The translations under genes were made by a program, and so were the position numbers. A stretch of DNA of 64,000 nt from Pseudomonadota bacterium (GTDB taxonomy: Bacteria; Pseudomonadota; Alphaproteobacteria; SHVZ01). The notes beneath the pieces are model-generated. The model searched no databases, was not told where the DNA came from, and saw only the letters and a list, made by a program, of their open reading frames with translations. How positions within the stretch are numbered: position 1 is the first letter of the stretch; each line of letters starts with the position of its first letter. The stretch is taken from contig JACQAG010000038.1 in NCBI GenBank assembly GCA_016195085.1, positions 1 to 64,000 on the forward strand, read 5' to 3'. Shown piece after piece: positions 8,432 to 15,922 of this stretch.

Positions 8432-10027
8432 ATGAAGCTGAATCCAACCGCCGTCACCGGGCTCGCATCGATGTCGCTGGCGCTCGGGCTTGCGAGCGCT
8501 CCGGCCCTTTCAGAGACCCCGAAGAATACGCTGGTGGTGGTGCCGCACGCCGATCTGCGCATCCTCGATCCGCTGCAGGCGGCGGCGACGATCACCATCA
8601 TGCACGCCTCCAACATCTATGACGAGCTGTTCGCCTGGGACAAGGAACTGCAGCCGAAGCCGCAGATGGTGGGCGACTACCAGGTCTCGGCCGACAAGCT
8701 CACCTACACCATGAGCTTGCGCCCCGGCCTCAAATTCCACGACGGCACGGCGGTCACCACCAAGGACGTGGTCGCCTCGGTCGATCGCTGGATGAAGCGC
8801 GATGGCGTCGGCAAGAAGCTGGCGGAGGTCACGGCCTCGTTCACAGCCACCGACGACAAGACCTTCGTCTTCAAGCTGAAGCAGCCCTATTCCTGGGTCG
8901 AATACTCGCTCGGCAACCACGCCGGCAACTATCCCGCGATCATGCGCGAGAAAGAGGCGAAGACCGACCCGATGACGGCGGTGACCGAGACCATCGGCTC
9001 CGGCCCGTACAAATTTTCCAAGGAAGAATGGAAGCCCGGCGCCGAGGTCGTCTACACCAAGAACACCGACTACGTGCCGCGCTCCGATCCGCCCGATGCG
9101 ATGGCCGGCGCCAAGCTGGTCAAGGTCGACAAGATGATCTGGAAGATCATCCCCGACGCGCAGACCTCGGCCTCGGCGCTGATCGCCGGCGAAGTCGACC
9201 TGATCGATTCCGTCAACGCCGACGTCGTACCGCTCCTGGAGAAGAACAAGGACGTGGTGGTCTCGAAGATTCCGCCGGTCGGCGGCTTCGGCGCGATCCG
9301 GCCGAACGCGCTCAACCCGCCCTTCAACAATGCGAAGGCGCGCCAGGCGCTGTGGATCCTGACCGACCAGGAAGACTACATGCGCGCTTCCTTCGGCGAG
9401 CAGAAGTGGTGGAACAAGTGCTTCTCCTACTTCGTCTGCGGCTCGATCTACGGCACCACGGCCGGCTCGGAAGGCTTCCAGAAGGCCGACCCGGCCAGGG
9501 CGAAGAAGATGTTCGAGGAGGCCGGCTACAAGGGCGAGAAGATCATCATCACCTCGACCAAGGAGATTCAGAATATCGGGACCCAGGCCGAGGTGCTGGC
9601 CGGCGCCTTGCGCAACATCGGCGCCAATGTCGACATCGAATGGGCGGATTGGGGCACCACCTTGACCCGCTTCCTCACCAACAAGAACCCGGTCGGCCAG
9701 AGTGGCGGCTGGAGCATTTTCACCACCACCAACTCCTGGTCGACCTGGCACAATCCCCTGACCAATGTCGGCGTCATCCTGACGCCGGAGGGGAGCTGGG
9801 CCGGCTGGCCGAGCGACGAGCTGGGCGAGAAGCTCCGAACCGAGTTCATCCAGGCCCAAGACAAGGCGTCCCGCATGGCAGCGCTCGACAAGCTGTCCAA
9901 GCGCATGTGGGAAGTGGCCCCCTATGTGGTGACCGGACAGTTCGATGGACCTTATGCCTGGCGGAAGAACGTCGTGGGCGTGCTGCCGACCTCGAAGCTG
10001 GCGCTCTGGAACATCGGCAAGGAATAG
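8432..10027 (+). CDS. ABC transporter substrate-binding protein, family 5 (copy 3)
   Basis: A 531-residue periplasmic binding protein with a signal peptide (start MKLNPTAVTG, cleavage near APALSETPK). It is clearly closest to copy 1: both share VPHADL..LDPL.AAATITIMH and SWVEYSLGNHAGN.PAIMREKEA. The C-x5-C pair falls at Cys330/Cys336. The ATG at 8432 follows GAGGGAG. A possible extended -10 (TGTTAGCAT, about 8365-8373) lies 60 bp upstream; the same 9-mer occurs near 13086 before the second DMFase-like pair. No importer membrane genes adjoin it. Confidence 0.92.
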   Translation: MKLNPTAVTGLASMSLALGLASAPALSETPKNTLVVVPHADLRILDPLQAAATITIMHASNIYDELFAWDKELQPKPQMVGDYQVSADKLTYTMSLRPGLKFHDGTAVTTKDVVASVDRWMKRDGVGKKLAEVTASFTATDDKTFVFKLKQPYSWVEYSLGNHAGNYPAIMREKEAKTDPMTAVTETIGSGPYKFSKEEWKPGAEVVYTKNTDYVPRSDPPDAMAGAKLVKVDKMIWKIIPDAQTSASALIAGEVDLIDSVNADVVPLLEKNKDVVVSKIPPVGGFGAIRPNALNPPFNNAKARQALWILTDQEDYMRASFGEQKWWNKCFSYFVCGSIYGTTAGSEGFQKADPARAKKMFEEAGYKGEKIIITSTKEIQNIGTQAEVLAGALRNIGANVDIEWADWGTTLTRFLTNKNPVGQSGGWSIFTTTNSWSTWHNPLTNVGVILTPEGSWAGWPSDELGEKLRTEFIQAQDKASRMAALDKLSKRMWEVAPYVVTGQFDGPYAWRKNVVGVLPTSKLALWNIGKE

Positions 10028-10066
10028 TCCGCGGAGCCTTTTGACTACGCTACCGGCCAAAATACG

Positions 10067-10164
10067 ACCCTCACCCCGCCCCTCTCCCGCGATGCGGGAC
10101 AGGGAGTAAGACTCTTGCCGCGATTGCCCCCTCTCCCGCACCGCGGGAGAGGGATGGGGTGAGG
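10067..10164. repeat. Dispersed palindrome, ACCCTCACC family (long form)
   Basis: The outer arms ACCCTCACCCC and GGGGTGAGG hold two inner hairpins, CTCTCCCGC/GCGGGACAG (imperfect) and CCCTCTCCCGC/GCGGGAGAGGG. It separates the binding-protein gene from the aminotransferase gene on the same strand. Confidence 0.8.
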
Positions 10165-10206
10165 ATCTTCTCGTGGCGATCATTCAACCGTCGAGGAAGC
10201 CCACCC

Positions 10207-11514
10207 ATGCCGCACTACGCGAAATCGGTCGCGCTCCATGAGCGGGCGCGCAAGGTCATGGCCGGCGGCGTCAGCAGCGGCTTTCGCGCCCAGGGCAAGC
10301 CGGTGCCGCTCTTCTTCGAGCGCGGCCAGGGCGCGGTTCTGACCGATGTCGACGGCAACACCTATATCGACTACGTGCTGGGCCTGGGGCCGGCGATCCT
10401 GGGCCACGCGCCCAAGCGGGTGCTGGAGCGGGTGGCATCCACCTTGGCCGAGGGGCAGGTCTACGCCGCCCAGAACTTGCATGAGCTGAAGCTCGCCGAG
10501 CGACTGACCAAGCTCATCCCGGCGGCCGAGATGGTGCGCTTTGCCTCCTCGGGCACCGAGGCGGTGCAGGCGGCCTTGCGGCTGGCGCGCGCCTATACCG
10601 GTCGAGCCAAGATCGTGAAGTTCGAGGGCCACTATCACGGCTGGCTCGACAACATCGCCATCAGCGTCAAGCCGGCCTTGAACGCCGCCGGCCCGGCGAG
10701 CCAGCCGGTCCCGGTGCCCGAAAGCGCCGGCCAGCCGGAGAGTGCCTTCGCCGAGGTGATCGTGCTGCCCTGGAACGACCTCGCCATGGTCAAGAAGACC
10801 ATGGAGGAGCGCTGCGGCGAGATCGCCGGCGTCATCATGGAGCCGATCCTCTGCAACACCTCGGTCGTCACCCCGCGCGCGGGCTATCTCGAAGGCGTGC
10901 GCGCGCTGACCCAGCGCCATGGCAGCCTGCTCATCTTCGATGAGGTGATCACCGGCTTCCGGGTGGGCTTGGGCGGCGCCCAGAAGCGCCTCGGCATCAC
11001 CCCCGACCTCGCCACCTTCGCCAAGGCGGTCGCCGCCGGCTTCCCCTTGAGCTGCCTCGTCGGACGAGCGGAGATCATGGAGCGGCTCTTTACCCATGGC
11101 GTGCTCCATGGCGGCACCTACAACGCCAATGTCGTCAGCACCAGCGCCGCGCTCGCGGCTCTAGATGAACTCGAGGCCGATGACGGTGCCGTCTACGCCG
11201 CCATGGAGAAGAAAGGTGCCCGCCTGATGGAGGGCTTGAAGCAGCTCGCACGCAAGCACGGGCTGCCGCTCCTGGTGCAGGGCCTGGGCGCAGTCTTCAA
11301 CACGGCCTTCACCGATCAGCCCGCCATCAGCGACTACCGCAGCGCCGCGCGCGCCGACGCCGCGCTGCTGACCCGCTTCGTCGACCTCCTGCAGGAGGAG
11401 GGCGTCAGGATCACCACGCGCGGCACCTGGTTCCTTTCGACCGCCCACACCGACCAGCAGATCGAGGCGAGCATCGCCGCCACCGACAAGGCGCTGGCCA
11501 AGCTGAAGCCGTAG
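10207..11514 (+). CDS. Class III aminotransferase, glutamate-1-semialdehyde aminomutase group
   Basis: A 435-residue PLP enzyme. It has the fold-type I layout of HemL-like proteins: VAGG-type start (MAGGVSSGFRAQG), SSGTEAVQAALRLARA, the GHYHGW motif, FDEVITGFR with the PLP-pyridine Asp, and the Schiff-base Lys in TFAKAVAAGFPL. Many such aminomutase-like proteins in catabolic clusters act on other omega-amino or beta-amino substrates rather than in tetrapyrrole synthesis, and its setting among amide and peptide genes favours that (inference). The ATG at 10207 follows GAGGAAG. It may be expressed with binding-protein copy 3. Confidence 0.85.
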   Translation: MPHYAKSVALHERARKVMAGGVSSGFRAQGKPVPLFFERGQGAVLTDVDGNTYIDYVLGLGPAILGHAPKRVLERVASTLAEGQVYAAQNLHELKLAERLTKLIPAAEMVRFASSGTEAVQAALRLARAYTGRAKIVKFEGHYHGWLDNIAISVKPALNAAGPASQPVPVPESAGQPESAFAEVIVLPWNDLAMVKKTMEERCGEIAGVIMEPILCNTSVVTPRAGYLEGVRALTQRHGSLLIFDEVITGFRVGLGGAQKRLGITPDLATFAKAVAAGFPLSCLVGRAEIMERLFTHGVLHGGTYNANVVSTSAALAALDELEADDGAVYAAMEKKGARLMEGLKQLARKHGLPLLVQGLGAVFNTAFTDQPAISDYRSAARADAALLTRFVDLLQEEGVRITTRGTWFLSTAHTDQQIEASIAATDKALAKLKP

Positions 11515-11545
11515 GGCCGTCGCCTTCTAACGACGCCGGCGATGA

Positions 11546-11992
11546 TCACATCGGCTCGCCGCCGATCAGGGGATTGACCACCGAGAGCTCGGCGAAACGG
11601 CCCAAGTCGCGGTCCGCCGACCACAGTTCGCGCACGCCGTGCTGCCGGCATAGCGCGGCGACGCGAGCGTCATGGACCTGCGCGCCGGCAACACGGCCAT
11701 CTACGATGAGCGCGCGCAACGTCGGCCAGTGCTCCGCTGACTCGGCCAAGAGCGCCAGCGTCGGCGACTCAAGCCAAGCATCCACCTGGTCTAGCGCTCG
11801 GGCCAACGGAGTGGGCGGCGCATATATGCGCGGATGCGTAACGATCGCCAGAAATTCATGCAGACATGGCCAGGGAATGGCCCAAGTCGCAGGCCCTTCT
11901 GCAAGTTCCGCGACGAGCCGGCTGGCGGCTTGGTAAAATGGCGAGTCCTCGCGATGCGCGTAGACGAGAATGTTGGTGTCGACGGCGATCAA
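11546..11992 (-). CDS. PIN-domain toxin, VapC type
   Basis: A 148-residue PIN-domain ribonuclease, presumably the toxin of a type II toxin-antitoxin pair. The acidic residues of the family are all visible: Asp5 in MIAVDTN, Glu in CLHEF, Asp in VHDARVAALC and Asp in SADRDLGRF. The start codon is TTG and overlaps the antitoxin stop in the 4-nt TTGA (11989-11992), indicating translational coupling. The target RNA cannot be told from sequence. Confidence 0.88.
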   Translation of the reverse strand: MIAVDTNILVYAHREDSPFYQAASRLVAELAEGPATWAIPWPCLHEFLAIVTHPRIYAPPTPLARALDQVDAWLESPTLALLAESAEHWPTLRALIVDGRVAGAQVHDARVAALCRQHGVRELWSADRDLGRFAELSVVNPLIGGEPM

Positions 11993-12243
11993 GCGCCGCG
12001 ACCCTCATAGGCTAGGTCGCGTAGCCGTTCCCACGTTGCCTCGCGGAGATCCGGTCGCAGCCCCTTACCCTTGAAGCTTGCGCGCCGCAGCTTGAACGGC
12101 ACGCCATGCTTTGTCTCGGCCATGACGCGATGAAGCCCGCGCTCCACCAGCGTCCGCAGAGTGACGCCTTCGCGTGCCGCGAGCTTGCGGACTTCGCGCA
12201 GCAACGAATCGGAAATCTCAACTGTCGTCTTCACCCTGCCCAT
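11989..12243 (-). CDS. VapB-type ribbon-helix-helix antitoxin
   Basis: An 84-residue protein with an N-terminal ribbon-helix-helix DNA-binding segment (VKTTVEISDSLLREVRKLAAREGVTLRTLVERGL) and a C-terminal tail that would neutralise the PIN toxin. I place the start at 12243 (MGRVKTTVEI) with CATAAGG just upstream. A second in-frame ATG at 12273 lies inside the palindromic operator and would add ten unlikely residues. It is first in the operon and overlaps the toxin by 4 nt, as usual for autoregulated pairs. Confidence 0.85.
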   Translation of the reverse strand: MGRVKTTVEISDSLLREVRKLAAREGVTLRTLVERGLHRVMAETKHGVPFKLRRASFKGKGLRPDLREATWERLRDLAYEGRGA

Positions 12244-12257
12244 CCTTATGGGAACAT

Positions 12258-12277
12258 GAATATGGGTACCCATATTC
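12258..12277. promoter_or_regulatory. Palindromic operator of the VapBC pair
   Basis: A perfect 20-bp palindrome, GAATATGGGTACCCATATTC, lies 14 bp upstream of the antitoxin start. Ribbon-helix-helix antitoxins bind such sites with their toxin to repress their own promoter. The symmetry is directly visible; the role is inferred from position. Confidence 0.7.
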
Positions 12278-12322
12278 TAGGGTCAGGACCATCTTGAGAC
12301 AAGCCCGCCATGCGCCGATGCC

Positions 12323-13051
12323 CTAGCTCGCGTAGTCCGGCTCTTCGCGGTCGAGGGTGCGCTTGATCGCGACGAGATAGGTGTCGGCGTATTCCGGCCA
12401 GGTCTGCACCTCCTTGACCACGCTTTCCGCGATCTTCGGCTGGATCGGCTTCATCGGCCGGTTGGCGGACATGGCGATGAGCTGCACCTTGCAGGCTTCC
12501 TCGAGGAAGTAGAGGTTGCCGAAGGCTTGGGCGATGCTGGGGCCGGACACCATCGGTCCGTGATTGCGCATCATCACGATGTCCTTGTCGCCGAGGATAT
12601 TGCCGACGCGCACGCCCTCCTCCGGCTCCATCGCCAAGCCGAGATAGTTCTCGTCATAGGCGATGCGATCCCAGAAGACGACAGCGGTCTGGTTGGTGGG
12701 CTCGAGGCGACCGCCATCGAGGAGGCAGAGCGCGGTCGCATAGGGCATGTGCGTGTGCAGGAGTGCACGCGCCTTCGGGTTCATGCGATGGATCGGCGCA
12801 TGCAGGCAATAGGCAGTGCGCTCGAGCTTGCCTTCGCCCTCGATCACCTTGCCGTCGAGATCGCACAAGAGGAGGCTGCTGGCGGTGATCTCCGACCAGA
12901 AGAGACCTTCGGGATTGACGAGGAAGCGATCATCACTGCCCGGCACCATCAGGCTGTAGTGGTTGCAGGTGCCGGTCTGGTAGCCGAGCCGCGCCGACCA
13001 GCGGAACACCGCCGCGAAATCGACTCGCGCCTGCCAAAGGTCGTTTCTCAT
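12323..13051 (-). CDS. Class II aldolase/adducin family protein
   Basis: A 242-residue zinc-dependent aldolase/epimerase-type protein. The zinc-site HTH is seen in LLHTHMPYATAL, with a third His in RNHGPMVSG and the GTCNHYSLMVPG N-terminal block. Family members include fuculose-phosphate aldolase, ribulose-5-phosphate epimerase and decarboxylases, and the substrate cannot be set from sequence. The start follows GGAGCGCGAG. It diverges from the second DMFase-like operon across 133 bp, so its promoter shares that gap. Confidence 0.85.
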   Translation of the reverse strand: MRNDLWQARVDFAAVFRWSARLGYQTGTCNHYSLMVPGSDDRFLVNPEGLFWSEITASSLLLCDLDGKVIEGEGKLERTAYCLHAPIHRMNPKARALLHTHMPYATALCLLDGGRLEPTNQTAVVFWDRIAYDENYLGLAMEPEEGVRVGNILGDKDIVMMRNHGPMVSGPSIAQAFGNLYFLEEACKVQLIAMSANRPMKPIQPKIAESVVKEVQTWPEYADTYLVAIKRTLDREEPDYAS

Positions 13052-13184
13052 GGACTCTCGCGCTCCTGGATTTGTCTGGGATGAATGTTAGCATGGGGCT
13101 CTGCCGTCGAGCCGCGCCGGTTCCTAGGGTTGACCCGCCCGGAGATTGCCGTAAGCTCTCCCTTTCTTATCCGAAAAACCGGCC

Positions 13185-13487
13185 ATGTATCAAATCGACC
13201 CCTCCCGGCTGGAGCTGGCGCGCGAGTTCAAGAAGAAGCCCTTCGGCGAGCACAGTCCGGACCTGCAATATCTCTTGCACCGCATGCGCAGCTACGATGC
13301 GAGCGGGCACCACGTCCTGGTGATGACCCGGCCGCACGCGCAATGGACCCTGGCCCGCATGCAAGCGGGCGGCCGCCAGGCCCCCACTCTCACCAACACC
13401 ACCTTCACCAGCCTGGAAGAGGCCGAATGGCATGTCTTCAAGCTCCGGTGGAAGGATCTGACCGGCCAGGACCTGCCGATCGACTGA
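13185..13487 (+). CDS. N,N-dimethylformamidase-like small subunit (copy 2)
   Basis: A 100-residue protein homologous to the product of 4809-5135 along its whole length (DPSRLELAREFKKKPFGEHSPDL, MTRPHAQWTLARM, EEAEWHVFKLRW, LTGQDLPID). It lies 22 nt upstream of its large-subunit partner. The shorter N-terminus suggests the core domain begins at the IDPSRLE segment in both copies. No obvious ribosome site lies before the ATG. A TGTTAGCAT extended -10-like sequence stands near 13086-13094. Confidence 0.8.
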   Translation: MYQIDPSRLELAREFKKKPFGEHSPDLQYLLHRMRSYDASGHHVLVMTRPHAQWTLARMQAGGRQAPTLTNTTFTSLEEAEWHVFKLRWKDLTGQDLPID

Positions 13488-13509
13488 CGCCTCCAGGACC
13501 ACTCCATTC

Positions 13510-15756
13510 ATGACCCGATTGCTGGGATACGCCGACAAGAACGCGCGGGCGCCGGGCGAACCGCTCGCCGTCATGGTGAGCTGTGTGGGTGCGGAGCGCT
13601 ACCAGGCCGATCTCGTGCGCCTGCTGAGCCCCAACGCCGGGCCGACCGCCCCGCCCTTTCGCGAGGCGGTGGTGCCGAGCCCGATCAACGGCGAGCATCG
13701 CGGACGCCGGCAAGACATGCATGGCGGCTCCTGGGCCGTCATCAGGGCGCATCGGCGCTTGGCCGCGATCCGAAGCTTCACGATCCAGGCGATGGTTTGG
13801 CCGACCACCCCCGAGAAAGGACCGCAGGCGATCCTCGGCACCTGGTCGGAGACGGCCCAATCCGGCTATGGGCTCGGCCTGGACGAGACCGGCCAGCTCG
13901 AGCTGACGCTCGGCGACGGCACCGGCACATTCCGGCTCAAATCCGGACAGAAGCTCTTCAGGCGGAAATGGTACTTGGTGGCGGCCAGCTTCGAAGCCGA
14001 GACCGGCGAGGCCGTCCTCTATCAGGAACCGCTCGCCGACAAGGGCTTCGCTCCGGGCGCGCCGATCCGCGTTGCCGCCAAGAGCAAGATCCGGCCCAGC
14101 ACCGGCGCGGGCTCGTTCCTCTTCGCCGCCTGGCTGAAAGGCGAAGCCGACGCACCCACATCATGGGAAAAGATGCTGGTCGGCGGGCATTTCAACGGCA
14201 AGATCGATCGGCCGCGGCTCGCAAGCATTGCCCTTGATCGGGCCGGTATCGTCGCCCTTGCCGGCAATGTCATCCCCGCCGGACTTGGCGAGGCGGTGGT
14301 GGCCCTGTGGGATTTCTCCCGCGACATTCATGGGATCGCCATCCACGACATCTCGGCCAATCGCCTCTCCGGCGAGACCGTCAATCTGCCGGCCCGCGCC
14401 ATGACCGGCTTCAACTGGGACGGCTCGGAGATGAACTGGCGGAATGCGCCGGAGCAATACGGCGCTATCCACTTCCACGACGACGATTTGTACGATGCGC
14501 GCTGGCAGCCGGACTTCACCCTCGACCTTCCCCAGGATCTCAAAAGCGGCGTCTACGCCATCCGCTTGACCCAGGATGAGGCCTATTTCCATATCCCGTT
14601 CTTCGTCACGTCCAAACGGGATCATGCCAAGGCCAAGATCGCTTACCTCGCCTCGACCGCCACATACACGGTCTATGCCAACAACCGCGGCCGCTTCAGC
14701 GCGCCCTTGACCGAGCTCTATCAGGGCCGGCTCACCGTCTTCGATGAAGTCGACATGCTGCAATACGAATTCCCCGATATGGGGCTCTCGACCTATGACC
14801 GGCATTCCGACGGCAGCGGCGTCTGCTATTCATCGCGGCTCCGGCCGATCACCAACATCAAGCCGGGCGGGCGGATGTGGAATTTCGGCTGCGATCTCTT
14901 CCTCGTCGATTGGCTGGAGCGAACCGGGCTCGGCTACGACGTCATCACCGACGATGATTTGCATCGCGAAGGCATCGATCTCTTGAAGCCCTATGCGGTC
15001 GTGGTGACCGGCAGCCACCCGGAATACGACTCCCTCGAGATGCTGGAGGCCCTCGACGGGTATCTGAGGCAGGGCGGCCGTTTCATGTATATGGGCGGCA
15101 ACGGCTTCTATTGGCGCATCGCCTATCATCCGAGCTTGCCTGGCGTCATCGAGGTCCGGCGCAGCGAGGACGGGACGCGCGCATGGGATGCCGAGGTGGG
15201 CGAGTACTATCACAGCTTCACCGGCGAATATGGCGGGCTGTGGCGCCGCCAGCTACGGGCGCCGAACCTCTTGGCCGGCGTCGGCTTCATCAGCCAAGGC
15301 TTCGATGCCTGCTCCTACTACCGGCTGACCGAAGCGGCAACGGATTCCAGGGTTTCCTTCGCCTTCGCCGGCGTCGAAGGTCCGATCGTGGGCAATCACG
15401 GCGTGCTGCAAGGCGGGGCGGCGGGATTGGAGATCGACTCCTACGACCCGCTTCTTGGTTCGCCGCCGCATGCCTTGGTGGTGGCGCGCTCGGAGAACCA
15501 CTCCAACACCTATGAGCTGGTGAACGAGGAGGTCCGCGTTGCCCACGGCATGACCGACGGCATCATCAGCCCGCTCATTCATGCCGACATGGTTTTCTTC
15601 GAGACCCCGAACGGAGGTGCGGTGTTCTCCACCGGCTCGATCGCCTTTGCCGGCAGCCTCGGCACCAACGGCTTCAAGAACGACGTCGCGATCCTGTCGA
15701 CGAATGTGCTGAAGCGCTTCATCGACCCGACACCATTCAAGATGCCGACGCTCTAG
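13510..15756 (+). CDS. N,N-dimethylformamidase-like large (catalytic) subunit (copy 2)
   Basis: A 748-residue homologue of the protein at 5140-7377, alignable end to end. It has the LamG-like N-terminal part (SFTIQAMVWPTTPEKG, RRKWYLVAASFEAETGEAVLYQ) and the catalytic C-terminal part. Candidate iron ligands are Tyr389 (TYTVYANN), Tyr429 (STYDRHSDG) and Glu505 (GSHPEY), with the same 40- and 76-residue spacing as copy 1. Divergence between copies is spread over the whole length, which argues against a recent duplication. It may have a different amide specificity. The downstream M81 peptidase gene is separated by a palindromic repeat. Confidence 0.87.
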   Translation: MTRLLGYADKNARAPGEPLAVMVSCVGAERYQADLVRLLSPNAGPTAPPFREAVVPSPINGEHRGRRQDMHGGSWAVIRAHRRLAAIRSFTIQAMVWPTTPEKGPQAILGTWSETAQSGYGLGLDETGQLELTLGDGTGTFRLKSGQKLFRRKWYLVAASFEAETGEAVLYQEPLADKGFAPGAPIRVAAKSKIRPSTGAGSFLFAAWLKGEADAPTSWEKMLVGGHFNGKIDRPRLASIALDRAGIVALAGNVIPAGLGEAVVALWDFSRDIHGIAIHDISANRLSGETVNLPARAMTGFNWDGSEMNWRNAPEQYGAIHFHDDDLYDARWQPDFTLDLPQDLKSGVYAIRLTQDEAYFHIPFFVTSKRDHAKAKIAYLASTATYTVYANNRGRFSAPLTELYQGRLTVFDEVDMLQYEFPDMGLSTYDRHSDGSGVCYSSRLRPITNIKPGGRMWNFGCDLFLVDWLERTGLGYDVITDDDLHREGIDLLKPYAVVVTGSHPEYDSLEMLEALDGYLRQGGRFMYMGGNGFYWRIAYHPSLPGVIEVRRSEDGTRAWDAEVGEYYHSFTGEYGGLWRRQLRAPNLLAGVGFISQGFDACSYYRLTEAATDSRVSFAFAGVEGPIVGNHGVLQGGAAGLEIDSYDPLLGSPPHALVVARSENHSNTYELVNEEVRVAHGMTDGIISPLIHADMVFFETPNGGAVFSTGSIAFAGSLGTNGFKNDVAILSTNVLKRFIDPTPFKMPTL

Positions 15757-15758
15757 AT

Positions 15759-15863
15759 GCCCCCACCCCGGCCCTCCCCCGCCGAGGACGGCGAGGGAGG
15801 GAGCAAGAAATGTCCCTCTCTATTCCCTCCCCCACGCATGTGGGGGAGGGTTAGGGTGGGGGC
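15759..15863. repeat. Dispersed palindrome, GCCCCCACCC family
   Basis: The outer arms GCCCCCACCC and GGGTGGGGGC flank two inner hairpins built from CCCTCCCCC / GGGGGAGGG-like halves. A near-identical architecture stands at 52356-52460. It begins just after the large-subunit stop codon and could terminate or stabilise that transcript (inference). Confidence 0.8.
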
Positions 15864-15922
15864 ACGCGACCAGATATGATTTCGATCTTGCACTGACTGC
15901 ACTATCCTAGAGGCATCACCCC

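Noticed and set aside
10207-11514. HemL (tetrapyrrole biosynthesis) as the precise function of the class III aminotransferase
   Set aside because: Family motifs fit the aminomutase group, but the neighbours are catabolic and many paralogues of this group act on other substrates, so no hemL symbol is given.
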